A stretch of 64,000 bases of DNA, from assembly GCA_900660155.1 (NCBI GenBank), contig CABFPE010000049.1, positions 346,045 through 410,044 on the forward strand. The letters run 5' to 3'. The translations under genes and the position numbers were made by a program. The DNA is from Hofstenia miamia. Lineage: Eukaryota; Xenacoelomorpha; Acoela; Hofsteniidae. Position 1 is the stretch's first letter. Every line of letters starts with the position of its first letter. Under the pieces are notes generated by a model. It did not search any database, had not been told where the DNA came from, and was given only the letters and a program-made list of their open reading frames with translations. Shown one piece after another: positions 34,406 to 44,262 of this stretch.

Positions 34406-35381
34406 CAGTGCGGTGCAAAATTAAAGAAACGCTTTGTTTAAATATTTTAGACACGATTCTAAATACGAAAATATTATTTTTTGGAAACCCTAGCTTTTAC
34501 TATTGTTCTATAGTAATTCATGTATTGTTTTTTACAGCTAAGTAATCTAACGGAAGAATGAAATTTACGTAAAAGAAATACAAAAACAATTTGTGCAAAA
34601 CTAAAGAAACATTATTAAAATTTAAAAAACTAATAGCCACTATGCCGACCATTGTTTGCTATGATGTTGTAAGTCCTTTCCTTCATGGAATCAATGAGAT
34701 CAACAATAGAATATTCGCTGATGTTGTCCCATGCTTCTCGGATTGCTTGGCGCAGTTCAGCAGTAGTGTCATACTGTCGTGCGTCACGATAAACATCATG
34801 AACCATCAGAGCCCAGATGTTTTCGATTGGGTTCAGGTCTGGAGACAAAGATGGCCAATCAAGCAGTGTAATTCCATGTTCTTGAAACCACTGCAATGTT
34901 GTGCGTGCCTATGATAGAATTAAATTGAATAAAAACTATAACACGAAATTTAAGAAAATATACCTTATGTATTGGTGCATTGTCCTGCTGAAATAAGAAA
35001 GTTCGACCACCAATAAGTTCTCCATTGAGATCCAAATCGAGGTCATCTAGCATTTTCTGATAGGAGCCAGCAGTCATACGACCTTGAGGAAAATGTATTT
35101 CCAACTTTCCGCCAAATCCAAAGCGGCCCCATACCATTACTGAACCTCCACCGCCTTGACGTTTAGAATAAAATTCGAAATTGGATCCTAATCCATGCCA
35201 GTAATATTTCAAGCAGTCTGGACCATCGAGGTTGAATTTTTTCTCATCTGTAAAGATGACTTTTCTCCACTCTTTATCCCATGTCCTGTACTTCCTACCA
35301 AACTCAATATAAAAAATTTAAACGCATAAACATAATCTTAATGAATTAAAAATATCGTTTCTTTAGTTTTGCACCGCACTG
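34406..35381 (-). mobile_element. Tc1-like transposon with a probable intron in its transposase
   Basis: 976 bp between well-matched terminal inverted repeats (CAGTGCGGTGCAAAATTAAA at the left; 25 of 26 bases agree with the right end), flanked by TA. The - strand encodes KEWRKVIFTDEKKFNLDG (first D, near 35250), GGGGSVMVWG, FQQDNAPIHK (second D), then LDWPSLSPDLNPIEN (final E). A 55-bp insert at 34909-34963 with GT...AG ends splits the frame after NAPIHK; splicing gives HKARTTLQWF and the standard D-34-E spacing. From about 35310 to 34630 the catalytic frame is otherwise open. The N-terminal DNA-binding domain is missing, so this looks like a fairly young internal-deletion derivative. Confidence 0.8.
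34909..34963 (-). other. Probable 55-bp spliceosomal intron inside the Tc1 transposase
   Basis: On the - strand it starts GTATATTTTC and ends CTATCATAG, with T-rich sequence before the AG. Removing it restores the conserved Tc1 sequence between the second D and the E. Unspliced, the frame would run into unrelated residues. Confidence 0.65.
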
Positions 35382-35409
35382 TATATATAAACCAAACAAT
35401 TTTGCATTT

Positions 35410-35660
35410 CCAAACAGTTCAAACATTGCAGTTTAAACAATTTCCAGCCCAACTAAGAGCTGAAGGATATCTTTGAGATCTTGTCAAGCATATTCAATAC
35501 AAACATTTGTAATAAATTTTTAAGAATGTCTTATTTAAAAATAATAACAATAAGGATAAAAATCTACCAAATTTAACAAAAATTTAAATTTAAAAATTAA
35601 GTGCAATTTTAAAATCGTACTTTCTGAATCATGAAAAATCCTTTCTGCTCAAACGTAAAT
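35410..35660 (-). repeat. Dispersed repeat, copy 1 (partner at 52638)
   Basis: The reverse complement of this segment aligns over about 240 bases with 52638-52880. Shared blocks include AGACATTCTT, AAATGTTTGT, TTGAATAT, CAAAGATATC and GTTGGGCT. It has no coding capacity and lies beside the Tc1 element but outside its terminal repeat. The family is unknown. Confidence 0.65.
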
Positions 35661-35912
35661 TCATGAAAAAATTATATTGAAAATACATTTTTACAAATAA
35701 AAAATTTCAAAAAGCTTTTCGCAATTCCTATTTTAAATTAACCGGATCTAGTAAACTATGTTCTGATGATGATGGCATGCAAAAGCTTTAGTTATAAGGT
35801 AAACACTATTGGGTTATTGTGTGAAATATTATTGTCGCGCCTTCTGTAGCAGTTTATCTCTCTCACACATGAATTTGGCAGTCGTGCCACTCAGGGGTCA
35901 ATGCTGATTGCT

Positions 35913-36220
35913 GCCCAGTAAACATAGTACTGTCGTAACGACGTCGTTTTTGTGATATAATAGCGTTCAATGGGCTTTGAATTGTTTGAGTGGCTCTTAT
36001 AGTGCGGATTAGTGGCGGCGTATAATGCCTTCAAGCATTAAATATTTAAAAATAGAAATAATTTTAGTAATATGACAATTTAAAGATAGATTTCTTAAAA
36101 ACTGCATTTCTATTGATAATTTGTCATTTTATTGTGAAAAGACATTGTTTTGTAATGTCATTTTAGTGCCGTCGTATTTCGTTCAACAACGTCATTACGA
36201 CAGTTCTATGATTCCTGGGC
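35913..36220. mobile_element. GC-richer MITE with about 35-bp inverted ends
   Basis: The left end is GCCCAGTAAACATAGTACTG; the right end read inward is GCCCAGGAATCATAGAACTG, and both continue with TCGTAA-GACGT-GTT. Length is 308 bp with no open frame. The ends are much richer in CpG than the surroundings. The flanking bases show no clear target duplication, so I do not assign a superfamily. Confidence 0.6.
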
Positions 36221-37865
36221 GAGTGTGAGCCTTGAAGCAATTTCAGCATAAGAAGTAATGTGAGTCTATTGACCTTGTAGGTAGAAAATTGAAAATGTAA
36301 CAGTGAACGTAAAATGTGCTTCTTATTAGTAAAAATAAATCTCTAAAATTTGCTGCTGGTGTTATACTTGTCTTAATCAGTAAAGGTTTAGTACAGTGAA
36401 AAAATTAGCGTATTCAATATCTTTCACTGGAGGAAGAATTACTACACGAAATATGTTAATATTTCTCATTTCCAGGAAGATTTTTTTTGAAATGTTTCAT
36501 GTTTAAAGTATGTTTGTCTGTTATGATTTTTACATNATATATATATATATATATATAACTTGATTATTTTTGAAATTGTTTTTGACAAGTCATCACTAGC
36601 ATTAATAAAAATCAATAAAATCCAGTAATATAATAAAAAGATAATATCTGAAATTACCACGAAATATAATAGTATTACTTTAATATCTACTGAATGCAAT
36701 ATTTGCTTTCAAAATATTGTCTTGTAAAGAGGCTAATATTCAAAAAAGCATTGCTAAACACAAATACCTTATGTAAAAATATTGAAATATGGCTGTGTTT
36801 TGTGAACTTTCAAATTTTTTTCTTTTACATATTAGAATTCTCCTAAAGATTGTTATAAATTACAGTACTTGAAATGTTACAATTTACGAGGATTCAAAAT
36901 GCAAATTAAAACTTAATATTTTGTAAGAACAATTTTAGCTCGGCCACTTAATAAATTATTATCTAGTTCAATATGGTTAAGAAAAGGATCATACAAAAAT
37001 TAAAGCAATAGCTTTGCAATGTATATTGTATATTGCTATATATTGGCTGATAAATATTTAATACAATTCCTGTGAAACCATCAAAATACTTTTTTATTTT
37101 TTTAATAATGTTATTTGAAAATTAATGAATGTCTTTCATTTAAATCTAAAAATTTAAAACATGAACATTGTAATATTAGCAAATGTATAAAACTAAAAAA
37201 TGCTGATTACAAGGATAAATAAAATTTGACTCCGTCTAGTTATGCTGAATAGGTTATTTTTTTGTTTTTATTAAATGTTCTATTAGAAAAAATCCAAAAT
37301 ACACACAAGTCAGTTCTAATCTTTGTGACATATATCATAGAACTAAACAAAACAATAAATTGATGCAATTTTAACACACATATAATCTACAAATAAAACA
37401 TTTTATGCCTCTTTCACTCACATGCATGTCTCTTTTCTACAAGAGGAGCTTTTCACAAACAAGGAAACTAATTATAAGTGCAACAATGTTCTCTTTGAAC
37501 ATTTTTCGGAACGAATTTGAGCTGACCAAACCTGATCTAAATTGTTTTTGAATATCGACAAGCCCTAGAAAAAGATGGAGTACCTAATATTACTTTATAG
37601 ACATTATTCCCTAGTAAACTGTATATTCAAATATAACTGTAAAAATATTGTGGAAAATATTATCAAGTTTTCAAAACGGAAGGAAATTTTCTTTGCCCAA
37701 TTCAAATCAGAGTAGTATGGGAATATTGGTAAAAATTTATTTGCTTGTAATATTCGTACCAAATAAATATTTTAAATAAAATTTACAACATTTGAGAAGC
37801 AGAGAATCTCATTCAAAAATATAATTAAAACTTGATTTAAGGAAAAGCTCTACGAAAACCAGATG
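36221..37865. other. Intergenic region before the satellite array
   Basis: It contains a single N at 36536 beside a TA tract (36537-36557). No gene, splice pattern or terminal repeat was recognised. The last bases, near AAAACCAGATGATGAATACA, lead directly into the first satellite unit. Confidence 0.45.
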
Positions 37866-40274
37866 ATGAATACACTCCAATGAAGAAAAAATTTATCTTC
37901 ATTGGTAGAAATGTAACAACAGACGTTGGGAAATAGTTAAAGATAGTAAAGTCAACCGCGGGCGTTTCAACGATTATATGCATAGCAATTGTTGTCTATG
38001 TAGAGATGAAATACACTCTAATGAAGAAAAAATTTATCTTCATTGGGTAGAAATGTAACAACAGACGTTGGGAAATAGTTGAAGATAGTAAAGTCAACCG
38101 CGGGCGTTTCAACGATTATATGCATAGCAATTGTTGTCTATGTAGAGATTAAATACACTCTAATGAAGAAAAAATTTATCTTCATTGGGCAGAAATGTAA
38201 CAACAGACGTTGGGAAATAGTTGAAGATAGTAAAGTCAACCGCGGGCGTTTCAACGATTATATGCATAGCAATTGTTGTCTATGTAGAGATTAAATACAC
38301 TCTAATGAAGAAAAAATTTATCTTCATTGGGCAGAAATGTAACAACAGACGTTGGGAAATAGTTGAAGATAGTAAAGTCAACCGCGGGCGTTTCAACGAT
38401 TATATGCATAGCAATTGTTGTCTATGTAGAGATTAAATACACTCTAATGAAGAAAAAATTTATCTTCATTGGGCAGAAATGTAACAACAGACGTTGGGAA
38501 ATAGTTGAAGATAGTAAAGTCAACCGCGGGCGTTTCAACGATTATATGCATAGCAATTGTTGTCTATGTAGAGATTAAATACACTCTAATGAAGAAAAAA
38601 TTTATCTTCATTGGGCAGAAATGTAACAACAGACGTTGGGAAATAGTTGAAGATAGTAAAGTCAACCGCGGGCGTTTCAACGATTATATGCATAGCAATT
38701 GTTGTCTATGTAGAGATTAAATACACTCTAATGAAGAAAAAATTTATCTTCATTGGGCAGAAATGTAACAACAGACGTTGGGAAATAGTTGAAGATAGTA
38801 AAGTCAACCGCGGGCGTTTCAACGATTATATGCATAGCAATTGTTGTCTATGTAGAGATTAAATACACTCTAATGAAGAAAAAATTTATCTTCATTGGGC
38901 AGAAATGTAACAACAGACGTTGGGAAATAGTTGAAGATAGTAAAGTCAACCGCGGGCGTTTCAACGATTATATGCATAGCAATTGTTGTCTATGTAGAGA
39001 TTAAATACACTCTAATGAAGAAAAAATTTATCTTCATTGGGCAGAAATGTAACAACAGACGTTGGGAAATAGTTGAAGATAGTAAAGTCAACCGCGGGCG
39101 TTTCAACGATTATATGCATAGCAATTGTTGTCTATGTAGAGATTAAATACACTCTAATGAAGAAAAAATTTATCTTCATTGGGCAGAAATGTAACAACAG
39201 ACGTTGGGAAATAGTTGAAGATAGTAAAGTCAACCGCGGGCGTTTCAACGATTATATGCATAGCAATTGTTGTCTATGTAGAGATTAAATACACTCTAAT
39301 GAAGAAAAAATTTATCTTCATTGGGCAGAAATGTAACAACAGACGTTGGGAAATAGTTGAAGATAGTAAAGTCAACCGCGGGCGTTTCAACGATTATATG
39401 CATAGCAATTGTTGTCTATGTAGAGATTAAATACACTCTAATGAAGAAAAAATTTATCTTCATTGGGCAGAAATGTAACAACAGACGTTGGGAAATAGTT
39501 GAAGATAGTAAAGTCAACCGCGGGCGTTTCAACGATTATATGCATAGCAATTGTTGTCTATGTAGAGATTAAATACACTCTAATGAAGAAAAAATTTATC
39601 TTCATTGGGCAGAAATGTAACAACAGACGTTGGGAAATAGTTGAAGATAGTAAAGTCAACCGCGGGCGTTTCAACGATTATATGCATAGCAATTGTTGTC
39701 TATGTAGAGATTAAATACACTCTAATGAAGAAAAAATTTATCTTCATTGGGCAGAAATGTAACAACAGACGTTGGGAAATAGTTGAAGATAGTAAAGTCA
39801 ACCGCGGGCGTTTCAACGATTATATGCATAGCAATTGTTGTCTATGTAGAGATTAAATACACTCTAATGAAGAAAAAATTTATCTTCATTGGGCAGAAAT
39901 GTAACAACAGACGTTGGGAAATAGTTGAAGATAGTAAAGTCAACCGCGGGCGTTTCAACGATTATATGCATAGCAATTGTTGTCTATGTAGAGATTAAAT
40001 ACACTCTAATGAAGAAAAAATTTATCTTCATTGGGCAGAAATGTAACAACAGACGTTGGGAAATAGTTGAAGATAGTAAAGTCAACCGCGGGCGTTTCAA
40101 CGATTATATGCATAGCAATTGTTGTCTATGTAGAGATTAAATACACTCTAATGAAGAAAAAATTTATCTTCATTGGGCAGAAATGTAACAACAGACGTTG
40201 GGAAATAGTTGAAGATAGTAAAGTCAACCGCGGGCGTTTCAACGATTATATGCATAGCAATTGTTGTCAATGTA
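37866..40274 (+). repeat. 142-bp tandem satellite array, about 17 units
   Basis: Taking TACACTC as the unit start, copies begin at 37871, 38012, 38154 and then every 142 bases to 40142. Units 3 to 17 look identical by eye; units 1 and 2 differ at a few positions and the last unit diverges only in its final bases. So the array holds almost a whole number of units. Each unit has an 8-bp stem (AATGAAGA/TCTTCATT, 9-base loop; 38162-38186 in unit 3), a 7-bp stem with one G-U pair (TGCATAG/CTATGTA) and the palindrome CCGCGG. A 71-codon frame recurs in every unit, but because 142 is not a multiple of three it is read across one and a half units. Confidence 0.95.
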
Positions 40275-40875
40275 TAATAATTTTTAATTTTGGATTAAAG
40301 TATTATGCCTGAAACATCCCAGAAAGCAATTTCTATATGTCAAATATATCTGCAATGGATGAGATGAATATTCATTATACAGTGCTTCATTATTGAAATT
40401 ATGTAGCCTCCAAAATGGAGTTATAGCGCATGATAGCCTGCACCCATGTGACTGGTGTGATTTTTTTAAACACAGTACGAAGGAACTACATTAGTTGAAT
40501 AATTTATTTCATCTGAGCACAATGAAACTTTAAATATTGAATAGAATATATTCGAAACTAACAAAATATTATAAAAAGTTTATTGATACTTGCGAACACA
40601 GTTTAATTGATTATATATTTGCTAATAATGACCTAAAGGGGTAATGAAGTTAACTTCAAAGCCTCACCCATAGCCATACAAAACTTATACTTAACCAACA
40701 CTTGCATCTGCATTAATATTTTGATATAGCCACATATCTCATACCGTTTATAGAAAAGGCTATTATAGAAATATTCCAGCAACATACAACCTAAACCTGA
40801 AACTCAACCTTCATGCAAATATCAAATTTAACAGTAGATTTAGTATCTGCATGTTAACTACAGCAACATTCTTAC
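40275..40875. other. Sequence between the satellite and the AASDH exon
   Basis: No further AASDH exon was found here on the - strand, although the next exon of the gene should lie on this side. The rest is AT-rich and featureless. Confidence 0.4.
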
Positions 40876-40976
40876 CAATGCCCAAATGGAAAATATGATC
40901 TTCATCGCTTATTGGTATCAAATGCAGACGAGTGTTACTCAAAGAATCGCCTAAGGGAATTGGATCAGCAATGCCG
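40876..40976 (-). CDS. AASDH: AASDH-like gene, internal exon (3' of the two seen)
   Basis: A 101-bp exon on the - strand. The acceptor is a T-rich run ending TTTTTTAG just above 40976, and the donor is GTAAGA at 40875. It continues the phase of the exon at 41690-41883 (CAT-TG|C) and reads GIADPIPLGDSLSNTRLHLI then PISDEDHIFHLGIG. This aligns with the human AASDH block PVQLGFPLLGTVVEVRD...GQVFLGG (as I recall it), the part of the adenylation domain after the NxYGxTE core. The exon ends in phase 1. AASDH activates beta-alanine with ATP. The rest of the domain, the carrier domain and the beta-propeller repeats were not found. Confidence 0.7.
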
Positions 40977-41689
40977 CTAAAAAAGGCTATCTTAACAATC
41001 AAAAGAAATATTGTTTTATTGAATTCTTACATCTAAACAAATATCATGGTTTTTTTAACATTATACATCCATGAAACTCTTTGCTCAAATGCACTATAAA
41101 CTGCTTTATATAGTGTTCGCTAATCACATGAAATGTGTTAATTTCTCTATAAGCACAAATAGAAAGCTTCCAATGCTAACACGTACCACGATGTTTCATT
41201 TCACATGTAAACATGAAATTTGTAAAGAGTAAAATCATTGATCAATTGATATTTGGAGTCAAATGATTTGGATGGTGTATTAAATGCTATCATATTTAGA
41301 TGTCCATTTGAATCTACTTCATTGAAATCAATCTTACTTAGTTAGATTTTATACATTAATATTGCAAATTGGCAATTAAAAATTTTTGAATGTCTACATT
41401 GTTGGAATCTTTTGGTATACTTGAGAGATTTGTATTTTTGATGTTTATTGGGAAATAATTCCACTTAGCTCTATATTTACAGATAAAAAATGTATTTATT
41501 CAGTGTATATTTATTATACGTTATTGCAAATGCTTAATTGATTCAATTCAATATTTTGAAACAACATACAAATTCATGTTCTATCATACCATGGCAGCGA
41601 ATGGTGACAAACTGAAGCAGGTCAAAAAGGTATTTTTAATAAAGTTTGGCTTGTGTATGTCAGTAAAATGTAAATCAAGAACAACATAC
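40977..41689 (-). other. Intron between the two AASDH-like exons
   Basis: 713 bp, from GTATGTTGTT (donor, just below 41690) to CCTTTTTTAG (acceptor, 40977-40986). Phase 2. It is AT-rich with no transposon recognised. Confidence 0.65.
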
Positions 41690-41883
41690 CAATGTTTGAT
41701 TTTGTGAAGAGTGGCCCAACACGAAACCTCTGTAATCCCATATATGTTGTATAGATCAATCGATGGAAGATAGGACAGTGGCAAGGGATTACAATCTTCA
41801 CCCCCGAACAGAAGAGCTCTTAATGTAGAACAGCTTTGAATGAAATCTCCAGTAAATAATAATCTAGCGAGAGAAGGAGTGAT
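41690..41883 (-). CDS. AASDH: AASDH-like gene, internal exon with adenylation core motif
   Basis: A 194-bp exon on the - strand. The acceptor TTTTTGTTTAG lies just above 41883 and the donor GTATGT just below 41690. It encodes ITPSLARLLFTGDFIQSCST, LRALLFGGEDCNPL and then LYNIYGITEVSCWATLHKI. The last block holds the AMP-binding signature N-x-Y-G-x-T-E, and the whole aligns with human AASDH (TPTLLRRF...LRVLALGGE...FNIYGITEVSSWATIYRI, from memory). AASDH (ACSF4, beta-alanine-activating enzyme) is an animal acyl-adenylating protein related to fungal Lys2. Upstream exons, expected above 41900, were not recognised, so the gene is partial here or its other exons are far away. The reading frame is intact. 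Confidence 0.78.
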
Positions 41884-44180
41884 CTAAACAAAAAGAGGAT
41901 TCATTGAAAATAGTAACATTTGAAAAGTAAATAATAAAATTTTGGATTGGATTTTGGCATTTTCAACCAATTAATTAACTTTAAAATTTATGATGGGTTA
42001 TTCAAGAGGCCATATGCATTTGCTGGCTGATCTTTAAAAATAAAAGTATATTTGAATATATTCTTTTAGATGATTAAAAAACTACTTGCTATAGCTGTTC
42101 AAATTTAAAAGTGAAAAAGAAACAAGGTACGTGAAGAGCCGTCATTGCTAAGTGTTATTACATAGGAGTAAATAAGGGATGCGCCTTTTGTGCCAATTTT
42201 GCTCTAAAGCATGACTGTTTTAGACCAGCTATTATTGTTCAAAGCATTTCCTATTAGAGAAGATATGTATGCTGGTGCTCACTGATTTTTGAGAGCTGTG
42301 GTCCAATTCCACCACAACCATATAGTGGTCCGATTCAAGCACAAACACACACACGACGGTCTAATTACACAAAAACCATAAAGTGGTCCAATTCAAGCAC
42401 ATCCTCACAGATGCTGCTTCATGTGGGACATCAGTTGCGCTTGGGCATTGCTTATGTGTGGGTGTGTGACCCTGTGTCTTGTTATTGTTTTCATTTCATT
42501 TTCTCAGGCTATATATCAGTGATACTCACAATTTTTTTTGCAGATTACATAAAAGTCATAGATGATTTCTAGTCCTGCAAAATGAGAACTATATACACGT
42601 CCATAAAATATTACTTAGCTCTTTCCAGTACAAGATAGAAAATTGACGTTGTGCATTTTGTACGAATTCAACATGGCGGCTATAGCCGACAGCGAGCGTG
42701 AATGTGTTAAATAAAAATATTTAACTTTGTTTACATTTAAGTATATGTAAACTACTACAATTAAATTACATGAATTTTTTTATAAAGGTTATTAAATCTG
42801 CCGTTAATGAAATAGTTATTTTCTGTTCTAATTATGGAAGAACTGATTCGGTATGCATAGAACCAAAAGCTTCCTGTAAATTCAAAATTCTAATATTAAA
42901 ATATATTAGAAGGGCCATTCATCAAAAGACAATGCTCTCGTAGTTTTGCTATTTTGATATAATTTAGAATATAATTTTATAATTATTAAGAAACAGTTTA
43001 TTTTAACTTGTTTATTGTTTGAAGACGGATTTCTCACATACATGAAATTTAATGTTACACCTATGTTGTTATCATATCCTAGATTCTGTTAGAATATGTT
43101 TAGAACCTGGTGCAATCAGCATTTAAAGACGTATTCTCATTGATCAACAGCAGACGTGTTTGCAGGGATACTCTATGAATTATTCAATTATTTATTATGT
43201 TAAGACAACATTTGCAGTGCATTTGATATTCAAAAAATGCAGTAGTGACACAGTTTTACGTTAGTTTATCTAAAAACCAGTACCTAAACTGTACAAAATA
43301 AAATTTCTGCGGGAATTAAAAATCTTCAAATCTGATTGGTTAAAAATTTTAATTCAAATTTGAAATTCCGCAGTTCTTCTGGCCAGATAGAATTCGTCAA
43401 AGTAAGTCGTTTTTTATTTCTCTACATATATATAATATAATAATATACCAAACTTTTGGTTCTATATATTCTAAATACTGCATACACTTAGCAATATAAA
43501 ATCGTTAAAGTTAATTTAAATAGGGCCTTGTTATTCATGGCTGGATTTATAAAGCACAAATTGTTTGCTCCTATATATATATTATTTATATGCATCTCCA
43601 TATAAAATAACCGGACGTTGCATTTGCTGGGCTTCCAATAAGAAAAACATAGACTATAATTAATTAACGCGATTTAAGATTTTACCCATTTCCATCGATT
43701 TTGAAATTTTAGACTTAATATTTTTAAATAAACTACTAAATAATAAATAAGAAATTGATACATATGATTATATAAAACTTACTTCAAAGATAGCCGGTTT
43801 TAGAACGCATGGAAAATGAATACTACAATCTCGAAAAGTAATTAAATCTATATGATCAAACTATTTTTACAGAGTAGTTCATTTAGTAAACTTCATAATA
43901 ATCAATACTAACATCGACGTATTTCCAAGACCAAAATATTTCAAATTTTAAATATATGAAGTTTTCATTAATTATGTTAAGTCTAATTTTGATGTTAACA
44001 ACCTATGTTCCTGGTTTTTATCTTGTGAATGCAGTAAATGTCGTGTTTCAATTGTTTTATAATATTGCAATTATTGTAATCAATAAACTTTGAAAAATAA
44101 AAAATAGAATTTTAACCTGATTAATCGCCTTCTACAGATTAACCGGAGCGGTTTTAACCTGAACAGGTTAACCAGACCGG
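41884..44180. other. Non-coding region with small repeats and a GC-rich spot
   Basis: A pair of about 43-bp direct copies lies at 42300-42342 and 42358-42400 (shared TCAAGCACA and AGTGGTCC), period 58. At 42672 there is CAACATGGCGGC, a CpG-containing ATG context with a 13-codon frame. An imperfect palindrome (CTGCGG...CCGCAG) lies at about 43307-43373. About 44110-44180 has TTAACC/CCGG motifs ending in CCGGATCCATCAG, like one hAT end. No AASDH exons were identified. Confidence 0.4.
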
Positions 44181-44187
44181 ATCCATC

Positions 44188-44189
44188 AG

Positions 44190-44242
<53 letters not shown>

Positions 44243-44262
44243 TATATATATGTATATATATA
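44188..44262. repeat. (TA)n microsatellite
   Basis: A run of about 75 bases of mostly TA, with two interruptions (GATA and TGTA), directly abutting the mariner-like element. Confidence 0.9.

Noticed and set aside
38154-38295. Hammerhead ribozyme in the 142-bp satellite
   Set aside because: CTAATGA and a nearby GAAA are present, but the core base is wrong (A for G) and the intervening sequence does not pair as stem II in the required place.
37866-40274. CRISPR-like array
   Set aside because: There are no spacers: whole 142-bp units are identical, so this is a satellite, and the genome is animal.
42850-43470. Inverted pair TAGAACCAAAAG and CTTTTGGTTCTA as ends of an element
   Set aside because: The match is only about 14 bases, does not extend outward or inward and has no target duplication; likely chance in this composition.
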